Part shown: positions 9,031 to 18,400 of the stretch, piece after piece
Numbering within the stretch: position 1 is the stretch's first letter
How the letters are laid out: each line of letters starts with the position of its first letter
Assembly: GCF_900100795.1 (NCBI RefSeq)
Contig: NZ_FNCO01000005.1
Location: 310,001-374,000 of the forward strand
Reading direction: 5' to 3'
From: Pseudomonas abietaniphila
GTDB taxonomy: Bacteria > Pseudomonadota > Gammaproteobacteria > Pseudomonadales > Pseudomonadaceae
Length of the DNA stretch: 64,000 nucleotides
The notes under the pieces: generated by a model
Told to the model about the DNA's origin: nothing
The model's input: the letters and a program-made list of their open reading frames with translations, nothing else
Databases searched by the model: none
Translations under genes and position numbers: made by a program

Positions 9031-10746
9031 TCAGCGCGGCGAAATGTGCGCCACCATCAGTTGCACGGTTTCGTTGCCACGGAATTCGTTCAGGTCCAGC
9101 TTGTAGGCCAGCTCGACCCAGCGAACCGTCGGGTTGGGCCACACGTCGCGATCGACGCCGAACGCGATGCCGTCGAGCTTCACCGTGCCACATTCGGTCT
9201 TGAGCACCATCTTCAGGTGCCGCTCGCCCACCACGCGCTGCTCCACCAACTGGAACACGCCGTGGAACAGCGGCTCCGGAAAGTGCTGGCCCCAGGGCCC
9301 GGCATTGCGCAATGCGCGCGCCAGCTCCAGGTGAAATTCTTCAACCGCCAGCGTGCCGTCCGACAGCAGGCGCCCGGTCAGGTCCTCTTCGCTCAACTGA
9401 CGGCGCACTTCGGCATCGAACGCCTCGGCGAAGGCCGGAAAGTTCGCTTCCGGCAAGGAGAGGCCGGCTGCCATCGCGTGGCCACCAAACTTGCTGATCA
9501 ATTCGGGATGCTTCGCGGCCACGGCATCCAGTGCGTCACGAATATGAAAACCCGGCACCGAACGCGCCGAGCCTTTCAATACGCCCTCGCCCGCGCTGGC
9601 AAACGCGATGGTCGGCCGGTGATAACGCTCTTTCAGCCGCGAAGCGAGGATGCCGATCACGCCCTGATGCCATTCAGCCTCGAACAGGCACAGGCCAAAC
9701 GGCATCGATTCCACAGACAAGTCCTTGAGCTGGGCCAACGCCTCACGCTGCATGCCCTGCTCGATGGATTTGCGGTCCTGATTGAGCTCATCCAGTTGCA
9801 CGGCCATTTCCCGCGCCTGCGTCTCGTCGTCGCAGAGCAGGCATTCGATGCCCAGGCTCATGTCGTCCAGACGGCCGGCGGCGTTCAGCCTGGGCCCAAG
9901 GATGAAACCCAGATCGGTCGACGTAATGCGCGACGGCTCGCGGCGAGCGACTTCCAGAATCGCCCGCAAACCGGGACGCGCACGACCGGCGCGGATACGC
10001 ATCAGGCCCTGATGCACGAGGATTCGATTGTTGGCGTCCAGCGGGACCACGTCGGCCACACTGCCCAGGGCGACCAGGTCCAGCAACTCACCGAGGTTGG
10101 GCTGTGCGCGGCCATTGGCCTCGAACCAGCCCATGTCACGCAAACGCGCGCGCAGGGCCATCAACACGTAGAACATCACGCCCACGCCAGCCAGCGCTTT
10201 GCTGGGGAAGGTACAACCGGGCTGGTTGGGATTGACGATGGCGTCGGCAGCCGGCAACTCGTTGCCCGGCAAGTGGTGATCGGTGACCAGCACATGCAAA
10301 CCCGCGGCCTTGGCGGCAGCGACGCCCTCGACGCTGGAGATGCCATTGTCCACGGTCATCAACAGATCAGGCTGACGTTCCAGCGCCACCTGAACGATCT
10401 CCGGCGTCAGGCCGTAGCCGTACTCGAAGCGGTTTGGCACCAGATAATCCACATGGGCCGCGCCCAGCAGGCGCAAGCCCAGCACACCGACCGTGCTGGC
10501 CGTGGCGCCGTCCGCATCGAAGTCGCCGACGATGAGAATGCGCTGGCGCTGCTGCAAGGCCGTCACCAGCAGGTCCACGGCCGCATCAATCCCCTTGAGC
10601 TGCTGATACGGAATCAGCCGCGCCAGCCCCTTATCCAGCTCATCCTGCGACTGCACGCCGCGAGCCGCATAAAGGCGGGTCAACAAGGGGGGCAGGTCGC
10701 CCAGAAAAGGCAGGGTGTCGGGCAACTGGCGTGGTTCGATGCGCAT
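9031..10746 (-). CDS. recJ: Single-stranded-DNA-specific exonuclease RecJ
   Basis: This 571-aa 5'-3' ssDNA exonuclease acts in recombination and mismatch repair. DHH-superfamily metal motifs are visible: VGDFDADGATAS, a later TVDNG, and VTDHHLPG. The DHHA1-type motif GGHAMAAGLSL lies further on. The frame remains open to 10848, but homologues begin MRIEPRQLP, which corresponds to ATG 10746; the longer reading would run into yaeQ. It lies 61 bp downstream of yaeQ on the same strand. Confidence 0.95.
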   Translation of the reverse strand: MRIEPRQLPDTLPFLGDLPPLLTRLYAARGVQSQDELDKGLARLIPYQQLKGIDAAVDLLVTALQQRQRILIVGDFDADGATASTVGVLGLRLLGAAHVDYLVPNRFEYGYGLTPEIVQVALERQPDLLMTVDNGISSVEGVAAAKAAGLHVLVTDHHLPGNELPAADAIVNPNQPGCTFPSKALAGVGVMFYVLMALRARLRDMGWFEANGRAQPNLGELLDLVALGSVADVVPLDANNRILVHQGLMRIRAGRARPGLRAILEVARREPSRITSTDLGFILGPRLNAAGRLDDMSLGIECLLCDDETQAREMAVQLDELNQDRKSIEQGMQREALAQLKDLSVESMPFGLCLFEAEWHQGVIGILASRLKERYHRPTIAFASAGEGVLKGSARSVPGFHIRDALDAVAAKHPELISKFGGHAMAAGLSLPEANFPAFAEAFDAEVRRQLSEEDLTGRLLSDGTLAVEEFHLELARALRNAGPWGQHFPEPLFHGVFQLVEQRVVGERHLKMVLKTECGTVKLDGIAFGVDRDVWPNPTVRWVELAYKLDLNEFRGNETVQLMVAHISPR

Positions 10747-10807
10747 GCGGGTTCCGCTGATGTTCTTTTGTTGGAGCTGATGGGGTGTCGCGTCGGGAGG
10801 TCGGCGC

Positions 10808-11350
10808 TCAGCCGCGCTCGCCCGCCAACCACTGCAACTGCACTTCATGCTGACCGCGATCGTCGGTCACGAAAATCGTGCCTTCGCTGATCATCACATC
10901 CCACTTGATCACCCGTGGCATGTCCTTGGCCAGCGTCTCCAGCACGTCCTGGGGAACGGCTGCGATGTTGACGTTCTTCAGATTCTTCACAGCCGGTACG
11001 ACCTTGCCTTCCCACACGCGCAGACTGCCGTAAGCCAGCAGACTGGTGCGCTCGGTACGACGTGAGCACCAGGTCAGGCGGTCAGCGTCGGGCTGGCCGA
11101 CTTCGATCCAGTGCAGCACGCGATCGTCCAGGCTCTTTTCCCACAACGCAGGCTCGTCCACGTCCGACAGGCCACGTCCGAACGACAGATGCTCGTTGTA
11201 CCAGAACGCGTAAGCCAGCAGGCGCACCGTCATGCGCTCTTCCGTTTCCGAAGGGTGGCGCGCGATGGTCTGTTTGACGTTTTCGTAAACCCCACGATCG
11301 AGGTCGGTGAGGTTCAGTTCGAATTTGTAGGTCGTGGACGGCTGGGCCAT
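10808..11350 (-). CDS. yaeQ: YaeQ family protein
   Basis: This 180-aa protein matches the YaeQ family over its whole length. Features include an N-terminal YKFELNLTDLDRGVYEN and the central ETEERMTVRLLAYAFWYNE. YaeQ has a PD-(D/E)XK nuclease-like fold; its biological role is not established, and an early link to RfaH-type function was not upheld. It is upstream of recJ on the same strand and probably co-transcribed. Confidence 0.92.
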   Translation of the reverse strand: MAQPSTTYKFELNLTDLDRGVYENVKQTIARHPSETEERMTVRLLAYAFWYNEHLSFGRGLSDVDEPALWEKSLDDRVLHWIEVGQPDADRLTWCSRRTERTSLLAYGSLRVWEGKVVPAVKNLKNVNIAAVPQDVLETLAKDMPRVIKWDVMISEGTIFVTDDRGQHEVQLQWLAGERG

Positions 11351-11659
11351 GAACGGGCTTCTAAAGACAGGAAAGGCGCCAAGTCTACCCGATGCGGGAC
11401 CGTTGAACGAACGAACTCGACGGTCGCCTCGCCCCTGCCCGCAAATTCACTGTGCCGCAGGCTCCGTGCAGTGCTTTACTGATCCGAAGGTGACGAGTGT
11501 TAAACAAATGATCCACAACGCCGATACCTTACTGCGAGACCCTCTAGCATGAAGTATTCAGAGCGGCCCGTTGCCGACGTCTGCTGTCGATCCGCCCAAG
11601 GCGATCGAGGGTGCGTTGTCCTCGGACTCAGTCAGTTTTTTCGGGAATTACATCGACGG

Positions 11660-12553
11660 ATGGTCAATCGTTACCCGCTTTTCCACAAAGCCGGGCTTGT
11701 GCTCCTGCTGGCCACCTCGGTATTGGGCGCGACACCGGGAACCGCACACGCCAAGGAGACGCTCACCTGGCTGTTACGTGATTTCCCGCCACTGACGATC
11801 TTCACCGGCCCGCAAACCGGTCAGGGCGCGATCGACAAGCTGATGCCCGAACTGATTGCGCGAATGCCCGAATACAATCACCAGATCATGCACGTCAACC
11901 GGGCACGCGGGACGCAGATGCTTCAGGATCCTGACGTTTTCGCCTGTGACCCGACCCTGCTGTGGACCCCGGAGCGCGAAAAAACCATCCTGTTCTCGAT
12001 TCCCGCCTATGCCACGCCCGGCAATGGCGTCACCATCGAACGCAGCAAAGAGGCGCTGTTCACGCCGTTCCTGGACGAAGACGGCCATCTCGATCTCGCC
12101 GCCCTGCTGGCGAGCAACACGGTCAAGGTCGGCATCGTCGCCGAACGCAGCTATGGGCCGGTGGTGGACAAGATCCTTCGCGCTACCCCGCAGCCCGACA
12201 TCCTGATCCTTCACTACGGCAACGCCGCCGTGGGCAGCATGCTGCAAATGGAACGCATGAACCGTTTCCAGGCCATCATCAGTTACTGGCCAGAGGCGCG
12301 CTATCACGCCCAGCAGCAGGGCATCCCTCTGACAGAACTTGAGTTTTTCCCGGTCAAGGGCGCACCCAAATACCAGTTCGCGCACATCGGCTGTTCAAAG
12401 ACTGACAAGGGGCGCGCAGCCATGGAGATCATCAACCGGGAAATGCGCGTGCTGCGCAGCACCAGGCTGATTGGTTTCTACGCGGAGTGGATGGTCAAGA
12501 AAGAAGAGTACCTGCGCGATGCCCAGACGTTTTTCGACGAACCGCCGAAGTGA
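11660..12553 (+). CDS. Periplasmic solute-binding-like protein (TIGR02285-like)
   Basis: The 297-aa product has a signal peptide (MVNRYPLFHKAG, a hydrophobic LVLLLATSVLG, and a probable cleavage after AHA). The rest resembles class-3 extracellular solute-binding proteins: TLTWLLRDFPPL at the mature N-terminus and FACDPTLLWTPEREK in the middle. I believe it belongs to a Pseudomonas TIGR02285-type family. The frame is open back to 11549, but ATG 11660 opens directly on the signal peptide. No permease or ATPase genes adjoin it, so it may be a stand-alone sensor-type binding protein. Ligand unknown. Confidence 0.7.
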   Translation: MVNRYPLFHKAGLVLLLATSVLGATPGTAHAKETLTWLLRDFPPLTIFTGPQTGQGAIDKLMPELIARMPEYNHQIMHVNRARGTQMLQDPDVFACDPTLLWTPEREKTILFSIPAYATPGNGVTIERSKEALFTPFLDEDGHLDLAALLASNTVKVGIVAERSYGPVVDKILRATPQPDILILHYGNAAVGSMLQMERMNRFQAIISYWPEARYHAQQQGIPLTELEFFPVKGAPKYQFAHIGCSKTDKGRAAMEIINREMRVLRSTRLIGFYAEWMVKKEEYLRDAQTFFDEPPK

Positions 12554-12591
12554 AACGTCAGCCGGCGACCGAGTGGCTGTCTGACGGTCAG

Positions 12592-12631
12592 GCAAAAAGA
12601 AACCCCGAGCAGCGGGGAGACTGCTCGGGGT
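12592..12631 (-). terminator. Strong rho-independent terminator
   Basis: An 11-bp perfect stem (12602-12612 with 12621-12631) has an 8-nt loop and a U-rich tail on the minus strand (TTTCTTTTT). It ends transcripts coming from the DUF3509 gene or from a small RNA in the gap. Confidence 0.85.
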
Positions 12632-12720
12632 CAACCGTGGTCCTTCTTGGACCCGTACGGCAAGCAACATAAACACCGGAGCACAATGCCTGCGCCTGCC
12701 GTAACTGATAGGAGCCTACT
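12592..12720 (-). ncRNA. Candidate small RNA ending in an intrinsic terminator
   Basis: Read on the minus strand, this gap contains a short hairpin (GGTCC AAGAA GGACC, about 12640-12654). A strong terminator follows: an 11-bp stem CCCGAGCAG.../CTGCTCGGGGT at 12602-12631, then TTTCTTTTT. Upstream near 12700-12712 is CTCCTATCAGT, loosely like an RpoS-type -10 box. It could instead be the 3' UTR of the DUF3509 gene. The size would suit a Pseudomonas sRNA such as RgsA, but I cannot assign it to a family. Confidence 0.4.
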
Positions 12721-12743
12721 GAATCGATAAGGTTCCCCGCGGC

Positions 12744-13040
12744 TCAGACAAAAGCCCGACCTGCAGTGAAATTGTTGACCTGTGTCGCATTTCGCATGGC
12801 CGCGATCACACAGGGTTCAATTCGCCCTTCGGCAACCATCAGATCACGGTGAAGCCCGTCGACCACATCCGTCAGTTGGCGCTTGTCACACAACTGCGCA
12901 GCGGAATACATGCGTTCGATCACAATCGCACCGGCTGCATTTCTCAGCGTCACCAGACGCTCGCCATTTACACCCGCAGCGCCCAGGCTTGCCTGATACG
13001 GTGCCAGTGCTTCGCTTAGCAGTAAGCTGATATTTTCCAT
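12744..13040 (-). CDS. DUF3509-like small protein
   Basis: This 98-aa soluble protein begins MENISLLLSEALAPYQ and contains VTLRNAAGAIVIERMYS and QLTDVVDGLHRDL. It resembles the Pseudomonas-restricted DUF3509 family, whose function is unknown. ATG 13040 is preferred over an in-frame GTG at 13052 because conserved sequence begins there. It is monocistronic on the minus strand, with the strong terminator downstream. The family assignment is from memory. Confidence 0.65.
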   Translation of the reverse strand: MENISLLLSEALAPYQASLGAAGVNGERLVTLRNAAGAIVIERMYSAAQLCDKRQLTDVVDGLHRDLMVAEGRIEPCVIAAMRNATQVNNFTAGRAFV

Positions 13041-13216
13041 CCGGATCACCACTCAACAGTTTGAATGCAAAGGTGCTTATCAATGACCATCGGCGGAACC
13101 GGAAAGTTCTTTTGTGCCGTGAGTTGGGTGATTGCTGCAACCTGGTCACTGGAGCATGCCTGCCGGATGTGACAGAAAGAATTCAGTATCCTGACGCCCG
13201 GAGCAGAGCCTTCAGC

Positions 13217-13405
13217 TCATCCCAAGACCGCGACGAATACCGATGACGGCTGATTGACTTCGTCGTTCTGGATGTGGCGATAACGACCAATGGCCTGACG
13301 AACCGAATACCGGCAAGGCGTGATACGCGCCACATAATCGGTGATCAGCGCTGTAGAAGAGACTTGCTCTTCCCGACATATCGGGTGTTCCTTGCACATG
13401 CGCAT
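13217..13405 (-). CDS. Small hypothetical protein, 62 aa
   Basis: The minus-strand ORF begins MRMCKEHPICREEQ and ends in QPSSVFVAVLG. A good ribosome-binding site (CAGGAG seven bases before ATG 13405) supports translation, whereas the longer frame to 13465 lacks one. It lies between the DUF3509 gene and a divergently transcribed response-regulator gene. I do not recognise the family. The two cysteines near the N-terminus are the only notable residues. Confidence 0.45.
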   Translation of the reverse strand: MRMCKEHPICREEQVSSTALITDYVARITPCRYSVRQAIGRYRHIQNDEVNQPSSVFVAVLG

Positions 13406-13515
13406 CGACAACTCCTGCAACAAGACGACTGGCCTTGATTCTCGGCCGGAACCGTCTACAGGCATTTAGGACGCGTCCGAAAATCAATCTGGCCGGACTC
13501 AGAGGAATCGCCACG

Positions 13516-14175
13516 ATGGCTACCGACAATCGACCGTTGCGCATCATCCTGGCGGACGATCACCCAATATTCCTGATTGGTCTGAAGGTGGTGATCGAGC
13601 AGAACGAGCGCGCCAGGGTGATCGCTCAAGCCAGTGCCCCGGACGAACTGCTGGCAAAACTCCGCGAGCACCCCTGCGACCTGCTGGTGACCGACTTCAT
13701 GATGCCGGTTCAGGATCAGAATGACGGATTGCGGTTGCTTGAGCGGATTCGACGCGAGTACCCGGCGCTGCCGATCATCGTGGTGACCATGCTCAACCAT
13801 GCAGGGCTGTTTCGCTCGATGCTCGCGTTGAAGATCCAGGGGCTGCTCAGCAAGGCAAGCATGGCCGACGAGCTGCCTGCGGCGATCAACAGTGTCAGCC
13901 ATGGCAAATCGTTCGTTGCCGATTCCGTCCAGCGCAGCCTGCTGGAAGCAGCGGATTACGGTCCCGACACGCTGGTCGCCCTGCAGGACCTCTCGCCTCG
14001 GGAGCTGGAGGTCATCCGCTTGCTCGCCGCCGGTAAATCGGTCGGGGCCATCGCCGCGCAGCTCAACCGCAGCAAACAGACCGTCAGCGCCCAGAAAGTC
14101 AGCGCCATGCGCAAGTTGGGGTTGGCCAACGATGCGGCCTTGTTCATTTACGTGCAGGAGCACGGTCTGGTCTGA
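13516..14175 (+). CDS. LuxR/RcsB-type response regulator (RocA-like)
   Basis: This 219-aa transcriptional regulator has a receiver domain (ILADDHPIF at the N-terminus, phospho-acceptor Asp60 in LLVTDFMMP). Its C-terminal LuxR-type helix-turn-helix is at about 150-210 (LSPRELEVIRLLAAGKSVG and SKQTVSAQKVSAMRKLGL). AGAGGAA precedes ATG 13516; an upstream in-frame extension to 13435 is unlikely. It is convergent with, and overlaps by 32 bp, a REC-EAL gene, beyond which lies a BvgS-like sensor. Together these match the architecture of the RocS/RocA/RocR system. Confidence 0.88.
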   Translation: MATDNRPLRIILADDHPIFLIGLKVVIEQNERARVIAQASAPDELLAKLREHPCDLLVTDFMMPVQDQNDGLRLLERIRREYPALPIIVVTMLNHAGLFRSMLALKIQGLLSKASMADELPAAINSVSHGKSFVADSVQRSLLEAADYGPDTLVALQDLSPRELEVIRLLAAGKSVGAIAAQLNRSKQTVSAQKVSAMRKLGLANDAALFIYVQEHGLV

Positions 14176-15400
14176 CCGTGTCGAACGGCAGGACCCGCTC
14201 AGGATTGCGCTCAAGCACCTGGAGCCAGTTCAGAAAGTCGGCCTCCGGCATCGGTCTGGCAATGAAATAGCCCTGTATAACGGGGTGACCGAGCATCAAC
14301 AGCGCCTCATAGTCGTCGGCGGTTTCTACGCCCTCGACCACCACATCCAGCGCCATCTTCTGGGCCATGAACAACGCCCCGCCGACGATCGCCGCTTTAC
14401 GTCGGTCGTCGGCAAGGCCGCGCACGAACTCCGCCGGAATCTTCAACTCGCTGAACGGCAACTCAAGCAAACGCTGGATGTTCGACGCGCCCGTTCCGAA
14501 ATCGTCGATGGAAAGACGGCAGCCCGCCATGCGCAGTCTGAGCAGGTTTTCGAACTGAACCACCGCCAATTGCCGGGCTGATTGTTCGATGACTTCCAGC
14601 GTCAACATCTGGGGCCTGACGGGAAACCGCTCCAGCAGCACCAGCAAGCGCGGCACGAAATCCGGCTGATCCAGCAGCGCGGGCGGAATGTTCACCGCCA
14701 CCGGCAGCGCCCGACCATGGGAAAGCAATCGCTGATGAGACAGGCTGAGCGCCAGCTCAAGCATGTGCCACGTCAGCGCACCCATCAGCCCGGCGCTTTC
14801 AACCATCGGGAGAAAACGGCCCGGCATCAACAACCCGTGCTCTGGATGATCCCAGCGGGCCAGCAGTTCAACCCCCGCCAATGCCCCGTCGAGACTCACC
14901 TTGGGCTGAAAATGGGCGATCCATTGGGAGGCGTAATCGTGGGCGGGATCGAGCGCACTCAAGGCGGGCGCCTCGGACGGAGCCAAGGGTGTCACCACCT
15001 GCGCCGCACCCGACTGACCCAGCAGCCATTTGCTGAGCAACCCGCCAATGGCGGCCACCGATGCCGGCTTGCGCATGATCCCAAGCACGTTGATGCCTTG
15101 CTGCCGTGCAAGCTGTGCCGCGCTGTCGAGCACCGTGTCTTCAGCACTGCTGAGAATGATGACCGCGCGCGCCATACCGGACGCTGCAAGGTGCCCGATC
15201 AGCGACAGGCCGTCCTGCCCCTCCATTTGCAAGTCACAGATCGCGATGTCCACCGGCCCACGAAGCTGGAGCGAACGCTGCGCGGCCTCGACGCAGTCCG
15301 CCGTGAGCACGTCGAACACCTGATTGGCGTTGAGCATCTGGTGCAACGCCATCATCTGGAAAGGATTGTCTTCGAGTATCAGAACCTTGAGCGAATGCAC
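14144..15400 (-). CDS. REC-EAL protein (RocR-like c-di-GMP phosphodiesterase)
   Basis: This 418-aa protein has an N-terminal receiver (EDNPFQ; Asp56 in AICDLQMEG) and a C-terminal EAL domain (about 155-395). Catalytic-type residues appear kept: Glu178 in GVELLARW, Asn237 in NIPPALL, LEVIE near 268, Asp299-Asp300 in SIDDFGTG, Lys320, and VVEGVET at 355-361. Two departures are visible: ELL in place of EAL, and LKIP in place of the usual LKID. The protein is therefore probably an active but divergent phosphodiesterase. It is encoded downstream of the BvgS-like sensor on the same strand and ends inside the 3' end of the LuxR-type regulator gene. Confidence 0.85.
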   Translation of the reverse strand: MHSLKVLILEDNPFQMMALHQMLNANQVFDVLTADCVEAAQRSLQLRGPVDIAICDLQMEGQDGLSLIGHLAASGMARAVIILSSAEDTVLDSAAQLARQQGINVLGIMRKPASVAAIGGLLSKWLLGQSGAAQVVTPLAPSEAPALSALDPAHDYASQWIAHFQPKVSLDGALAGVELLARWDHPEHGLLMPGRFLPMVESAGLMGALTWHMLELALSLSHQRLLSHGRALPVAVNIPPALLDQPDFVPRLLVLLERFPVRPQMLTLEVIEQSARQLAVVQFENLLRLRMAGCRLSIDDFGTGASNIQRLLELPFSELKIPAEFVRGLADDRRKAAIVGGALFMAQKMALDVVVEGVETADDYEALLMLGHPVIQGYFIARPMPEADFLNWLQVLERNPERVLPFDTVRPDRAPARK

Positions 15401-15488
15401 ACGCTGGACCCTCTTGCAGTCGAGGCCCTTTTCGGCCCCGGTATCTGCACTCTAAAGAGCCCGCCATCTGACCCCCATAGGACACGTC

Positions 15489-18400
15489 CTAAAGTGCAGG
15501 CACCTCGACCAGATGGTCCTGAAGTTCGTCGAGCAATGCGTCCATGCAGGCGTTCAGGGTCTGCCAGGCAACCTCGATTCTGGCGCCGCGTTGCTCACGC
15601 ACGTCGCTGTCCATCTGCGCACACGCCTTGGCAAGCGGCACCGCATCGATCAGACAGGCCACGCCCTTGAGGCGATGCAGGCTCGCGCTGAGGGCCTGCC
15701 AGTCATGTGCGGCCACCGCAGGCACCAGCAGATCGTGTTCCTGTCGCAGGTTTTTCCAGAGTTCAGCCAGCATGCGCTGGATCTGCACCTCGTTGGCCTG
15801 CGTCATGTGATGCAATACCTGAATGTCGAATGCTCGCTCTTCTTTCTCTGCGGGCATCACGACGTCTTCGAGCTTTTGCGCCAATTGCGCCAACGAGACC
15901 GGCTTGACCAGCAGCGCATCCATGCCTGCCGTTTCACACCGGTCGCGTTCCTCGTGCATCGCGTTGGCGGTGCAGCCAATGATCGGGCGCTCGCGTAGAC
16001 GATCCCGTTGCTCAAGGCTTCGAATGGCCCGGGTCAGCTCATAACCGTCCATGCCTGGCATGTTGCAATCGGTGATCAGCACATCGAAGCTTCCGTCGCG
16101 CCACGCCGCAAAAGCCGCTTCGCCGCTGTCGACGGCCGTCACCCGATGCCCTAGCAGCTCCAGTTGCCCTGTCAGCACCAGGCGATTGGCAGAAAGGTCA
16201 TCAGCCACCAGAACGTTCAGACTCGTTTCCGAGCGTTGCGAGTGCACGGGCGGTTGCTCCGGTAGGGCCAGCACATCCGCCGGTTTGACCGGAAGCTCAA
16301 CGTTGACCCGCGTCCCCTCTCCCACCGCGCTGATGACCGTGATCCGGCCGCCCATCAGGTCGACCAGTTGTTTGCAAATACTCAGCCCCAGCCCACTGCC
16401 ACCCAACAAGCCGGCGGCCTGATCATCGCCCTGACTGAATGGCTGGAACAACTGCGCTTGCTGCTCCCGGCCCATCCCTGAACCGGTGTCGGCAATTTCG
16501 ATATGCAGCCCTGGTTGATCAGTCTCGCAACCGCGCGTCACCGTGACCGAGACCGACCCTTGGGCAGTGAACTTCAGCGCGTTGCCAATCAGGTTGTGCA
16601 GGATCTGTCGCACGCGCAGCGGGTCGATGAAGTAAGCGTGTTCGACATCAGGCGCAATCTTGAGGGTAAGCGACAGGTTATTTTCCTGCGCACGAACCCT
16701 GAACAGCTGATAGACGTCCTCCAGAAATGGCCGCAGTATCGTTGCGACCGTCGACAGCTGCAGCCGACCTGATTCAATCTTTGCCAGATCAAGGCTTTCG
16801 CCGATCAACTCAACCAACTCAACGGCTGCACGGTGCGCGACGTCCAGTCCCTCGGCAGGTGGCTCACCGCGCAGCTTGCGGTGTTCACGTTCCAGCTCCA
16901 GCAGGCCGATGATGGCGCCCATGGGCGTGCGAATGTCATGGCTCATCGTCGCCAGAAACGCACTTTTCGCGCGGTTTGCCTGCTCGGCTTGTTGCTGCGC
17001 CAGGGTCAACTCGCGCTCCAGTCGCTTGCGTTCGGTGATGTCGATCCAGCCGCCGAGCAGTCCCTGAAGCTGACCATCGGCGCTGTAAAACGGCACCGTC
17101 CACTGCCACGCCTCAATGTGCTTGCCAGCCAGCAGCATGCTGCGATCAGCGAACACAGGGGTCTGGGTCTGCAGCAGCGTCATGTAGTCAGCGTGCATGC
17201 GTTCGGCGCTGTCGCGGGGAATCAGGTCTACGTCGATCAACCGACGGCCATTCATTTGTTCGTAGCTGATACCGAAGCTTTCCTCATAGCTGCGGTTGCA
17301 GGAGATCAGACGCCCCGTGAGGTCACGGACGTAAATAGGGTTGGGAATGCCGTCGAGCAACGCCCGCTTGAATGCCAGCTGGTCGCTGAGTTGCTCTTCC
17401 GCGCGCAGACGCTGGCGAATCTGAAATTTGAGACGGCTGCTCCAGGTCAGCGACACCAGGCCCAGCAACAATGCAACGGCCAGCGTCCAGTACACCCACC
17501 CCGGAATACGTTGCCACAGCGAGGGTTGAGAAATCACCGCGCCGAGCCATTTCAACCGGATGGCGCGCATTTCCGCGACCGGAAACTCGTCGAGCGCCTT
17601 GTTCAGAATGCTCAACAACTCCGGTTGGGTCTTGATGACCGAGAAGCGGTCCGGGGACCATTTGCCTTCGACACTGCGTCCGACCTTCAAACGGCCCGGC
17701 GGGTACAACCAGGCCCCTGCCTCATTCTGAATGGTCGCATCGGCCTGCCCGGTTTCCACCAGCCTGCGGGCATCGTCGTAGGTCGGCACCAGACGCAATT
17801 GAATATCGGGGTAGTGGGATTGAATAAACTCCAGCAACGCGTGACGCGCCGGCAACGCCAGGACCTTGCCAGCCATCTGCGCAAGGTTGATCTCTGACGA
17901 GCGATCCGAACGGACCACGTAGACCCAATTGTTGCCGCCAAACGCGTAAGTGAAATCGAGAAAGGCGCGGCGGTTGGGGCTCTCGGCGAGCGTGGTGTTC
18001 ATGTCCGCCGTCCCTGCAGTCAGCGCCTCCAGCGCAGCCTGGGTCGACGGCATGACCTGATGGACGAACTTGAGCCCGGTCATGCGGGCGATGCGATTGA
18101 GCACGTCGATATTCAAACCGACCCAATCGCCGCGGTTGTCCGTGTAGATGTAGGGCGGGTGTTGCGTGGAGGCGATGATGACCTGCGGGTGATTGCGCAC
18201 CCACAACTGCTCGGCAGTACTGAGGTGAATCCGTTGCTGGGCAACGTCAGCACCCAGTCCGGTTGTCCATCGGCCTTGAATCTCACGGTCGACCGACTCT
18301 CCCAGCTCGGCGAGCGAGCGATTGAACAGGGCGAGCAGCCTTGACTCATCCTGCCGCATGGCGAACGCGAAACCGGTGGGCGGCAGCAGGCTCTCGAACT

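Noticed and set aside
8893..10890. A 665-codon plus-strand open frame opposite recJ
   Set aside because: It is a shadow of recJ on the other strand. Its product is compositionally biased and no domain is visible.
12395..12676. A 93-aa minus-strand ORF over the strong terminator
   Set aside because: It runs through a terminator hairpin and into the 3' end of the solute-binding-protein gene. It is coding-like only by chance.
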